Assembly (NCBI RefSeq): GCF_006716745.1
Contig: NZ_VFPP01000001.1
Location: forward strand, 1,116,001-1,180,000
DNA from: Saccharothrix saharensis
GTDB lineage: Bacteria; Actinomycetota; Actinomycetes; Mycobacteriales; Pseudonocardiaceae
Direction of reading: 5' to 3'
DNA: 64,000 nt
The notes under the pieces are model-generated. The model was not told the DNA's origin. It did not search any database and worked only from the letters and a program-made list of their open reading frames with translations. This document shows positions 55,964 to 64,000 of this stretch, one piece after another (the stretch's first letter is position 1; the number at the start of each line of letters is the position of its first letter). Position numbers and translations under genes: made by a program.

Positions 55964-58900
55964 CTAACTGCTTTCCGGGCACCCGATGAGGCACTTCGAC
56001 TCCGACACCCCGAAGCCCACGTCGACGCCGTCCTTGCTGGGCGGTGCGATGGACACGCCCGCCTCGACGGCGGTGCGCCCATCGGGGAGGGTGTGCGACG
56101 TGCCGGCGGCGGGCGTGATCCACCAGCGCTGCACGGTGCCGTTCCACCCGGCCGCCGGACCGACGGTGAAGCTGTTGATGTCCTCCTTGGTGGGGTCGGC
56201 CTGGCGCAGCCAGCCGCCTCGCAGGCCCACACCGGCTCCCGGCGTCGAGATGCCGGCGCCCATGCCCCACGACACCTGGCCGTGGCTGGTGACCGTGATG
56301 CTGATCGACCGGCTGAACCCGATCGGGCCGAACGCCCTCGTGGCCAGCGACCCGTCGAGCGTGACGTAGTCCGGTGCGGTGTCGCCGCCGACCAGGCCGA
56401 GCGGCCCGCTGCCCAGTCCCGCGCGCCAGGCGCAGTTGAACGCGCCCTCGCACGGCAGGGACTGGAACACCGGCAGCTCGGCGATCACCCGTGTGGTCTC
56501 CACGATGCTCGCGCCGGGCGCGACCACCGCGTTGGTCGCCGCCGTCACCAGGTCCTTCGCCACCCGCGCCACGCCCGAGGGGTCGCCGCGGAAGACGCCC
56601 ACGACCGCGGCGGGCACGTGCGACGCGGCCGACACCAGCGGTTTCACCACGGACATCACGGGTTTCAGCGCCGCCGCGACGAGCTTCACCGGTAACGTCT
56701 TCGCGGAGTGCTCGATGATGTCGCGGGCGATGCGGCTGACCTTCTCCCGCGCGGCCTTGCGCTTCTTCTCCAACCGCCGCGCGGTCTCCTCGGCCCACTC
56801 GCGGGCGCGTTCGGCCTTCTCCTTGGCGTCGCGGATGATCCGCCTGCCGCGCTCCTCAGCCCTCTTGACGAGCCTGGTGAAGCCGCGCCGCACCTTGTCG
56901 ATGCCGCTCTTGACCCGCTTCCACTGGCGCCCGGCCCACGATCGGGCGCTCTTCCACTTGCGGGAGACCCACTTCCGGGCGCCCTCGAACTTGCGCTTGC
57001 CCCAGGCCTTGACCCTGTTGACCAGCCGCTTGCCCTTGTCCACCAGGCCGGTGACGCGCTTGACCGCGGACTTGAACATGCGCTTGCCGAAGTCCTCGAG
57101 CCGCCGCAGGCCGGAACCGGCGCTGCGGAAGACCGTGGTGGCCCGCTCCACGGTCGAGCTGACGAAGTCGCCGACCTTCTTGCAGATGCCGCACGAGAAC
57201 TTGGGCCAGTGCCCGTCGGGGTCCTCGTTGCCCAACGGGTCGGCCGCGCCGTAGGTGTACCGGTTGGCCAGCACCGAGTCGCCCTCGTCGTAGTCGAGGC
57301 TGTCCCGGGACAGGAAGGTGCCGGTGTCGGGCGAGTACCAACGCGCGCCCATGTCGACGTCGCCGGTGTCGGGGTCGGTCCAGTCGCCCTGGAACCCGAG
57401 GTTGCCGGTGTCGCCGGTGGCGGCGACCACCTTGCCGAACGGGTCGTAGGTCGTGGTGTCGGTCAGCCGCGGCAGCGCCAGGTCGGCCGCGAGGAACGCG
57501 CCGACCACGTCGCCGTGCTCGTCGCCGATCGCGATCCGGTCACCGACGGCGAGCAGGTCGTCGGACGGCCCGCGGGCGTACTTCTCCACGCCGTCGGACA
57601 CCGGTTCGTCGGACAGCCCGGCATAGGTGAACCGGCCGGACCCGCGTTGGACGAGCCGGTCCAGCGCGTCGTAGGCGTAGGTGCGGTCGCCGGCGCGGAC
57701 GAGCTGGTCGAACGCGTCGAACTCGTAGGTGACGTCGCCGCGGGACGCGAGGGTGCCGCGCGGGGTGTGGGTGTAGGCGCGGTCGCCGTCGTGGACCAGC
57801 CGGTTGCGCGCGTCGAAGGTGGCGGTCCTGCCGCCCGCCCCGACGCGGTTGCCCGAGGCGTCCCAGGCGTAGTCGACGGTGCCCGCCGGGCTGGTCCACG
57901 CGGTGAGGCGGCCCGCGAGGTCGTAGCGGTAGGTCTGCTCGCCGGCGGACGTGGTCTTGCCGGTCAGGCGGTCGTTGTGGTCGTAGCGGTAGGTGACGGC
58001 CGCGACGGTCTTGGCCTCCGCGTTGCGCAGCACGTCGGAGGCGACGCGCCCGAGCTCGTCGAACCCGTAGGTCCGCACCCGGCCGGCGCCGTAGTCGACG
58101 GTGGACAGCCGACCCGCGGCGTCGTAGGCGTAGCGCTGGGTGGTGCCGGTCAGGCCGTCGGTGACGGTGGACAGCCGGCCGCCGGTGTAGCCGAACGTGG
58201 ACGTGCCCGCCGCGTCGGTGCGGCTCGTGGGCCGGCCGTCGGCGTCGTAGGTGAAATCCGCGTTGCCGGACGGGCCGCGAGAGCTGAGCAGGTTGCCGCG
58301 GTCGTCGTAGGCGAACGCGTTGTCGCCGTCCGGTCCGCCCGCCAGCACGGGTCGGTCCAGCGCGTCGTAGGCCCGGGTCCGGGTCGGGGTCGGGACGGAG
58401 GCGCCCCTGCCGGAACGCGTCGTCGGCCGCTCCGCCGCGTCGTAGGCGACCTCGGTGACCACGTTGCCGGGCGCGGCCATCCGCACCAGGTTCCCGCCGA
58501 GGTCGTAGGCCGCGGTCCAGCTGCGGTCGGCGAGGTCCGGGTGCGCGGGGGTCGGCGGCTCGATCAGGGACTCGACCAGGCCGAGCGCGTTGAACGTGAA
58601 GTACGTCGGGTTGCCGCGGCCGTCGGTGTAGCGGGTGCGGCGCCCGGCCGCGTCGTAGCCGAACGACGTCGTGATGGACTCCGTGGCCGACACCGGCTCG
58701 ACCTGGCGCACCAGGCGGTCGTCGGCGTCGTACTCGAACGTCGCGGTCACGCCCATCGCGTCGGTGGACGAGGTCCGGTTGCCCTCCACGTCGTAGGTGT
58801 GCCGCTGCGAGCGGATCGTGGACCCGTCCGGGCGCAGGTCGGCCTGCGCCACCAGCCGCCCGGCGGTGTCGTAGGTGCTCTGCGCCGTGCGGCCGGTCGC

Positions 58901-61900
58901 GTCGGACTGCCGCACGAGCCGGCCGCTCGCGTCGTACCCCTGGTGCGTGACCACGCCGGCCGGGTCGGTCGTGCGGATCACCCGGCCCACCGCGTCGTAC
59001 GCCGAGAGCGTCACCGCGCCGGTCGGGCTCTGCTCGCGCACCACGTTCCCGGCGTCGTCGTAGGTGAAGCGGGACACCAGGTTGTCCGCCACGGGACGGC
59101 GCTCGACGTGGGTGCTGGTCACGCGCCGGTCGAGGTCGTCGTAGGTGGCGCGGGTGACACCACCCAGCGGGTCGGTGCCGGTCAGCTCCTGGCCGGTGCG
59201 GGTGTAGGCGAACCGCCACACCGCCCGGTCGCCGTCGGTGGTCATCGGCCGGTCGACCGCGACGAGCCGGTTGAGCTGGTCGTAGGTGTTGCGCACGGTG
59301 TTGCCGCGCGGGTCGGTGACCTCCAGGACGTTGCCCAGCGCGTCGTAGCGGGTGCGGGTGGTCGGTGTGGCGGTGTCGGTCGAGCCGGGCGCGCGGTAGC
59401 CGGGCTCGGACGCGGTGACCTGCCGGCCGAGCCGGTCGTGGGTGAACCGCCGCACCTGGCCCACCTCGTCGGCGGAAGCCGTCTGCTGCCCGAACGCGTC
59501 GTAGCCGGTCCGCGTGGTGGGCCGCACGGTGCCGGGCGTGCCGCCGGAGCTCTCCGCCCGCACCGGGGGCGCGGTCTCCACGACCTCGCGGCCCAACTCG
59601 TCGTAGGTGGTGTTCGTGGTGAACGCGGCCGGGTCGGCACCGGTCTCGTTGCCGCGCGGCGAGGTCTCGGCGACCTTGTGGCCGCGCTGGTCGTAGGCGG
59701 CGGTGGTGACCATGGTGGTGGCGCCCGCGGTGACGGTCTCGCGGACGGCGTTGCCGGCGTCGTCGTAGACGTAGTCGACGACCTCGGGCGCGGTGGACAC
59801 CGGCCACGGCACGTTGGACGCCTTGCCCGACCGGCTGACCCGCGTCACGTTGCCGCCCGCGTCGAACGCGGTGGTCGTGCTCAGCGCCAGGCCCTCGGGG
59901 TCGTGCACCACGGTGGTCCGGTTGCCCGAGCGGTCGTAGGCGGCGGTCGTGGTGGACGTGCCGTCGCCGGACACCGTCCGCGTCACGTTGCCCGCCGCGT
60001 CGTAGGTGTTCTCCTGGAGCACGTAGTCGCGCGTGCTGCCGTCGGGGTTGTGGAAGTTCTTCAGCACCACCCTGTGCGGGCGGTCGTCGCCGAAGTAGGT
60101 GAACTCGACCCGGCGGCCCATCGCGTCGGTCTCGCTGGCCTTGCGCCCGGCGAAGTCGTAGGAGAACGAGCGCAGCACCAGGTAGTCGCCGGTCAGACCG
60201 CCTTCGCCGTCGGCGCGGTAGTCGCGCAGCCGCACCTCGGCGATCGCGTTGCGCGCGGTGTAGCCGAAGTCGTAGCGGTTTCCGCCCGCGTCGGTGGACG
60301 ACACCACGTTGCCGAACCGGTCGTAGTCCTGGGTCGTCTCGCCGCCCTCGGCGTCGGTCACCCGGACCGGGCGGCCGAACTCGTCGTAGGCGGTGGAGGT
60401 GGCGCGGGCCGGGCCGCCGCCGAGCTGGTCGGTCTCCTCGACCTTGGTCTGGTTGCCGTCGGCGTCGTAGGTGATGGAGACCTGCCGCTGGTGCTTGGTG
60501 CCGTTCACGGCGTCGGTCGTCGCGGGCTCGGTCACGCGGGTCTGCCGGGACAGCGAGTCGTAGCCGTAGGTGGTGGTGACGCCGGCCGGGAACGAGTCGG
60601 AGACCTCCGTCTCGGTCGTCAGCCGGCCGAGGACGTCGTAGGAGTAGTTCGTGACCAGCCCGGACGGCGTGGTGAGGCGCGCCAGGTCGCCGTTGGCGTA
60701 GTACGCGTACCGGGTGGTCTTGCCGCGCGCGTCCGCGGTCGTCAGCGGCAGGCCGGCGGGCACGATCCCGCCGCCGACCGCGGCCTCCGCGCCGTTGGTG
60801 TAGGTGTGGCGGACCGTCGAGCCGTCCGGCTCGGTCTGCGTGGCCAGTTCCCCGGTCGCCGTGTAGGTGTACGACGTGCGGAAGGTCGGGTCGGTGGCGT
60901 GGGCCGACCGGGCGTCACGCGTCTCCGCCGGCTGGTCGGCCCTCGGGTCCGCCGCGCCGCCGGCCGGGTAGGTGGTGTAGCTGGTGTGGCACTCGCCGGC
61001 ACGGCGGCACGTCCTGGTGGACGTGGCGTTGCCGCGCTCGTCGTAGGTCATCGTGACCGCGTCGCCGTTCTCGTTGGTGACGGTGGTCAGGTTGCCGCTC
61101 GCGTCGTACTGGTAGGAGCGGATCGCCATGCCGTTGACCGGGTGCCGCACGAACACCGGCCCGCCCGCGTCACCGGGGATGACCGTGCAGAACTTCGGGT
61201 CGTTCGGGTCCGGCGCGCTGCACTGCTCCACCGGTTCGGGCTGCGGCGCGGGTTGGTCCTCGTCACGCAGCCCCAGGCCCAACGGCGTGCCCGTGCGCAG
61301 CAGCTTCCCGGTGACGCCGTCGAACTCGTACAGGACCGGCCGGTTGCCCGGGTCCAGCACCTGCACGCCGCGCCGCAGGTCGGCGTCGCCGCCGTAGACC
61401 GTGGTCGGACCGATCTTCCACAGGCCGCCGTCGCGGTCGGTGTAGGTCGTGACGCGGTCCAGGTCGGCGTCGTAGGTGGCGCGCGACGACACGTTCCCGC
61501 TCGGCCGGGTCACGGTCGCGAGCTGGTCGGCGGCGGTCGTGCCCTGCCGGTGGTGCGTCGCCACGGCGCTCGGGCCCAGCGGGTGCGAGTAGACCGCCAC
61601 CTCGTCCAGCGAACCGCTGAACGACCGCTGCGCCGCCGTGCCCCAGGCGGGCCACGACCCCGGCGTGCTGACCGACGCGGCGCCGACCTGGTTGAACGTC
61701 AGCTGAGCGTGGTCCAGCGCCACGCCGGTACCCCGGGCCACCGGCGCGCCGTCCAGGTACAACGTCTGCGTGGTGCCCATCAGGGACAGCACGACGTGGT
61801 GCCAGCGACCGTCGTTGACAGCGTTCGGCGAGGTCAGCGGCGCGATCGCGGTTGCGCCGAACTGGCCGCGCAGCCTGCCGTCCGTGCCGACGTACAGCAC

Positions 61901-64000
61901 CGGGACCCCTCGACCCGGTGCGGTGCCGAACGCCTTGTCCTGGTAGCCGAGCAGCGGGCCGCCGGTGCCGGTGGTGTTGGCCTTGAACCACAGCTCGACC
62001 GCACCGTCACGGCTCTTCTTCAGCAGGCCCTTGGGCAGGTCCAGGCGCGTGGTGGTGCCGTTGAACGACGCCGCGGTGCCGGTCGCGCCCGCCACCGCGC
62101 CTGCCGTGCCGAGCGTCGCGTTCACGTACGTGCCCGCGTCCTCGCCCAGGTTGGCCGACACCTCGCTGCCCGCAGCCGTGCCCTGCGCCTCGCCCAGCCG
62201 CCAGTACGACTCCGGCAGCGAGTCCAGCACCGCGCTGCGGTAGTGCGAGCCGGTGCTGTAGGCGTACTTCGTGCACAGGCCGCCGGGCGCGCACGCCTGG
62301 GTCAACGTGTCCCCGGTGTAGGCGTAGGTCCACGTGGTGTTCGCGTCGGTGGTCACGGCCGTGATGTGCCCACCGGTCCAGGTGAACCGCAGCGATCGGC
62401 CGGCGGTGTTGCTCTGGCTGTTGGACACCTGCGCCTTGGCCAGCTTGCCGTCCGCCGCGTTGTAGGTCAGCACCACCGACCGGCCCGCGCTGTCGGTGGT
62501 GCGGCTGAGCAGGCCGCCCGCGGTGAACAGGTGCACGGTGCCCGACCGGTCCGCGAGCTTCCAGCCGCCCGACTCCTGGGTCAACGCCGCCACCCGACCC
62601 GAGGGCGGGGCGTAGGACCCGTCGGGGTTGCGGCCGAACCGCACCGCCTGGCCGTCCGCGAAGGTCACCACGACGTTGCCCGTGCCGTCGTCGTCCGGGG
62701 TCAGGCGCATGTCGTACCGGCTGGTCCAGCCCGCGCCGAACACGCCGTCCCGGCGCGGGTCGAGGCTGTTGTACGTGCGGACCACGGACAGCTCGGGTCC
62801 GACGGTGGCCACGGTGGCGTCCACGGCGACGTTCGACACGCCACCGGTCCGCGGTTCGAACTCGCGCTCGTCCGACGCGGCCGCCGACCGCGACGCCAGC
62901 TCCGGCTGCGGCACGTCCGCGTCCAACCCGGACTGCGGTGAGGCCACCTCGTTGCCCGCGTCCCGGACGACCACCCGCCACAGGTAGCTCCGGCCCCAGA
63001 ACAGCTTCCCGTCCGGGACCGTCCACTGCGGACTCGGCTGGAAGCCGGAGGTGAAGCACAGGTTCGGGTCGTCCGCCCGGCACACCTCGAAGTTGAAGCT
63101 CATCGACGCCCCGGGCGGCGCGTCGATGTCCAGCGCGCGACCCCACAGCAGTGGCGTCAGGGTCGGTGTGCGGTAGCCGTTGGGCGGGTGCAGCTCCTGC
63201 ACCACCGGCGCGAGGTCGATCACGTCCAGCGCCAGCCGCGCCGGCGGCACCTGGTGGTCGGTGAACACCACGCCGCCGGTGCGGACCATCGTGAAGTCCA
63301 GGAAGTACGACCCCGGCGGCAGCGCCTTCACCGTCGCGTCGACGGTGACCTTCGCGCCCCGCGCCACCGCGCCGGGCAACGACGCGGCCCGCTGCTGGCC
63401 GACCGCCGCGCCGGTCTTCGCGTTGTACGCCCGGTAGGCCAGGTAGTAGTCCGCCGTCGACCACGCCTCCGCGCCCTTGTTGGTCACGGTGACCTTGACC
63501 TTGCCGTCCTGGTTCTGCAGCACGGGCGGGTTGGGCACCGGGTCGGGGATGGCGTACTCGGCGTTGTACGGGCTGTGCGTGACGAACAGCCGCGGCGGGT
63601 TCGCCGTGCCGGTGCCGGTGAGCCGCTTGCCGGACAACGGGTCGGACACGTCCGCCCGCAACGACAGGCCGTTGTTCGCCGCCGTGCCGTCCACCCAGCC
63701 CTGCACCAGCTTCGCGCCGGCACCGCCCAGGTCGAACACCTCGGCCGCGGTCGGGCACCGCGACGACGCCTCCCCCGTCGCCACGAAGCCGTGCGCGAAC
63801 GACCGGCTCGCCAGCGAGGCGCCCACCGCAGGCCCGGGGTAGCTGTACGAGCCCGTGGCCGTCCACGCCTGCGACACCGGGTGCACCGTGACCGGGCGGG
63901 CCCGGCACGAGGTGGCGTCGAAGCCCACCACCTGGAGCTGCGCGCCGAAGACGACGTGGTGGCGCAGGCGGTCGACCAGGCTGCCGAACCGCACGTACGA
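55964..64000 (-). CDS. Giant RHS/YD-repeat protein, 5' end outside window
   Basis: More than 2,670 residues; the frame is open through the window edge. Numbering from the GTG at 63994: 1-150 is a DNRLRE-like domain (YVRFGSLVDRLRHHVVFGAQ, upstream part missing), 155-260 a CARDB-like beta domain, 265-375 FN3-like, 380-580 RHS entry, 585-810 a LamG-type domain (ESYWRLGEAQG to GSLDEVAVYSHPLG), 820-2230 dozens of YD repeats (YDxxGxxxxxTD), then the RHS core end with GARWYSPDTGTFLSRDSLDY and ANRYTYGAADPLGNEDPDGH (about 2258). The 419-residue C terminus has about 150 very Lys/Arg-rich helical residues, a hydrophobic helical part and a beta-rich end with Cys. It may be a wall-associated or secreted polymorphic toxin; the tip is not a family I recognise. 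Confidence 0.9.
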   Translation of the reverse strand, partial: SYVRFGSLVDRLRHHVVFGAQLQVVGFDATSCRARPVTVHPVSQAWTATGSYSYPGPAVGASLASRSFAHGFVATGEASSRCPTAAEVFDLGGAGAKLVQGWVDGTAANNGLSLRADVSDPLSGKRLTGTGTANPPRLFVTHSPYNAEYAIPDPVPNPPVLQNQDGKVKVTVTNKGAEAWSTADYYLAYRAYNAKTGAAVGQQRAASLPGAVARGAKVTVDATVKALPPGSYFLDFTMVRTGGVVFTDHQVPPARLALDVIDLAPVVQELHPPNGYRTPTLTPLLWGRALDIDAPPGASMSFNFEVCRADDPNLCFTSGFQPSPQWTVPDGKLFWGRSYLWRVVVRDAGNEVASPQSGLDADVPQPELASRSAAASDEREFEPRTGGVSNVAVDATVATVGPELSVVRTYNSLDPRRDGVFGAGWTSRYDMRLTPDDDGTGNVVVTFADGQAVRFGRNPDGSYAPPSGRVAALTQESGGWKLADRSGTVHLFTAGGLLSRTTDSAGRSVVLTYNAADGKLAKAQVSNSQSNTAGRSLRFTWTGGHITAVTTDANTTWTYAYTGDTLTQACAPGGLCTKYAYSTGSHYRSAVLDSLPESYWRLGEAQGTAAGSEVSANLGEDAGTYVNATLGTAGAVAGATGTAASFNGTTTRLDLPKGLLKKSRDGAVELWFKANTTGTGGPLLGYQDKAFGTAPGRGVPVLYVGTDGRLRGQFGATAIAPLTSPNAVNDGRWHHVVLSLMGTTQTLYLDGAPVARGTGVALDHAQLTFNQVGAASVSTPGSWPAWGTAAQRSFSGSLDEVAVYSHPLGPSAVATHHRQGTTAADQLATVTRPSGNVSSRATYDADLDRVTTYTDRDGGLWKIGPTTVYGGDADLRRGVQVLDPGNRPVLYEFDGVTGKLLRTGTPLGLGLRDEDQPAPQPEPVEQCSAPDPNDPKFCTVIPGDAGGPVFVRHPVNGMAIRSYQYDASGNLTTVTNENGDAVTMTYDERGNATSTRTCRRAGECHTSYTTYPAGGAADPRADQPAETRDARSAHATDPTFRTSYTYTATGELATQTEPDGSTVRHTYTNGAEAAVGGGIVPAGLPLTTADARGKTTRYAYYANGDLARLTTPSGLVTNYSYDVLGRLTTETEVSDSFPAGVTTTYGYDSLSRQTRVTEPATTDAVNGTKHQRQVSITYDADGNQTKVEETDQLGGGPARATSTAYDEFGRPVRVTDAEGGETTQDYDRFGNVVSSTDAGGNRYDFGYTARNAIAEVRLRDYRADGEGGLTGDYLVLRSFSYDFAGRKASETDAMGRRVEFTYFGDDRPHRVVLKNFHNPDGSTRDYVLQENTYDAAGNVTRTVSGDGTSTTTAAYDRSGNRTTVVHDPEGLALSTTTAFDAGGNVTRVSRSGKASNVPWPVSTAPEVVDYVYDDAGNAVRETVTAGATTMVTTAAYDQRGHKVAETSPRGNETGADPAAFTTNTTYDELGREVVETAPPVRAESSGGTPGTVRPTTRTGYDAFGQQTASADEVGQVRRFTHDRLGRQVTASEPGYRAPGSTDTATPTTRTRYDALGNVLEVTDPRGNTVRNTYDQLNRLVAVDRPMTTDGDRAVWRFAYTRTGQELTGTDPLGGVTRATYDDLDRRVTSTHVERRPVADNLVSRFTYDDAGNVVREQSPTGAVTLSAYDAVGRVIRTTDPAGVVTHQGYDASGRLVRQSDATGRTAQSTYDTAGRLVAQADLRPDGSTIRSQRHTYDVEGNRTSSTDAMGVTATFEYDADDRLVRQVEPVSATESITTSFGYDAAGRRTRYTDGRGNPTYFTFNALGLVESLIEPPTPAHPDLADRSWTAAYDLGGNLVRMAAPGNVVTEVAYDAAERPTTRSGRGASVPTPTRTRAYDALDRPVLAGGPDGDNAFAYDDRGNLLSSRGPSGNADFTYDADGRPTSRTDAAGTSTFGYTGGRLSTVTDGLTGTTQRYAYDAAGRLSTVDYGAGRVRTYGFDELGRVASDVLRNAEAKTVAAVTYRYDHNDRLTGKTTSAGEQTYRYDLAGRLTAWTSPAGTVDYAWDASGNRVGAGGRTATFDARNRLVHDGDRAYTHTPRGTLASRGDVTYEFDAFDQLVRAGDRTYAYDALDRLVQRGSGRFTYAGLSDEPVSDGVEKYARGPSDDLLAVGDRIAIGDEHGDVVGAFLAADLALPRLTDTTTYDPFGKVVAATGDTGNLGFQGDWTDPDTGDVDMGARWYSPDTGTFLSRDSLDYDEGDSVLANRYTYGAADPLGNEDPDGHWPKFSCGICKKVGDFVSSTVERATTVFRSAGSGLRRLEDFGKRMFKSAVKRVTGLVDKGKRLVNRVKAWGKRKFEGARKWVSRKWKSARSWAGRQWKRVKSGIDKVRRGFTRLVKRAEERGRRIIRDAKEKAERAREWAEETARRLEKKRKAAREKVSRIARDIIEHSAKTLPVKLVAAALKPVMSVVKPLVSAASHVPAAVVGVFRGDPSGVARVAKDLVTAATNAVVAPGASIVETTRVIAELPVFQSLPCEGAFNCAWRAGLGSGPLGLVGGDTAPDYVTLDGSLATRAFGPIGFSRSISITVTSHGQVSWGMGAGISTPGAGVGLRGGWLRQADPTKEDINSFTVGPAAGWNGTVQRWWITPAAGTSHTLPDGRTAVEAGVSIAPPSKDGVDVGFGVSESKCLIGCPESS

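Noticed and set aside
58000..61500. Regularly spaced GTCGTAGG-type strings, considered as a DNA repeat array
   Set aside because: They are the antisense of the Tyr-Asp codons of the YD repeats, so the periodicity is protein-driven.
56708..62941. A 2,077-codon open frame on the plus strand
   Set aside because: It is antisense to the RHS gene. Its composition (Val/Gly/Arg/Ala-rich, no domains) is what third-position GC bias produces opposite a long gene.

Overview
This is high-GC actinobacterial DNA. Very high G+C at third codon positions, many GTG starts, 4-bp overlapping operon genes, secreted multi-domain xylanases with Thr-rich linkers and CBM2/ricin modules, and a giant YD-repeat protein suggest a filamentous Pseudonocardiaceae-type organism (Saccharothrix, Lentzea or Actinosynnema-like). 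That placement is inferred; no 16S or other marker lies in the window.

Region 1 (1-14.7 kb) is a hemicellulose-use locus: a GH43/CBM6 enzyme and a LacI-type repressor on the minus strand, then on the plus strand a sugar ABC importer (lipoprotein plus two permeases, no ATPase), a GH10 xylanase with ricin-type CBM13, a GH62 arabinofuranosidase, a GH43 enzyme, a second GH10 with CBM2, and a CBM2-linked esterase-type hydrolase. Matching AGCTAAA/TTTAGCT operators, a perfect 20-bp palindrome and several clear hairpin terminators tie these into one regulon. Region 2 (14.7-19.7 kb) holds ordinary metabolic and regulatory genes: GNAT, CoA-transferase, STAS, a CGNR regulator with repeated operators, a PNPOx-like protein and an NTF2-like protein.

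Region 3 (19.7-31 kb) looks like a hypoxia/nitrate-respiration island: a broken universal stress protein, an Acg-type nitroreductase, narK-narG-narH-narJ-narI as a tightly overlapping minus-strand operon, a remnant resembling a flavohaemoglobin reductase domain, and a TIR-membrane protein, with DosR/DevR-like GGGACC boxes at the promoters. Region 4 (31-36.6 kb) has a decayed GH5 cellulase, two coupled ABC exporter half-transporters, a GT2 glycosyltransferase and a tiny membrane peptide. Region 5 (37-50 kb) carries a luciferase-like flavoenzyme, an arylamine N-acetyltransferase, a divergent citrate synthase pair, a VOC protein, XRE-cupin/methyltransferase and PucR regulators, small membrane proteins, a secreted protein, a GNAT protein and a divergent MerR/imine-reductase-like pair.

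Region 6 (50.98-53.36 kb) is a nested transposon: an IS5-family element inserted at a CTAG site whose transposase gene is split by an IS110-family element. The IS110 left end contains what reads as a complete bridge RNA: two stem-bounded loops whose guide strings match, in the expected sense/antisense arrangement, the flanks of the insertion and the ends of the element. Region 7 (53.4-64 kb) has a decayed small gene, a secreted beta-rich protein and a giant RHS/YD-repeat protein (more than 2,670 residues, 5' end outside the window) with a basic, helical, unrecognised C-terminal domain that may be a polymorphic toxin tip.
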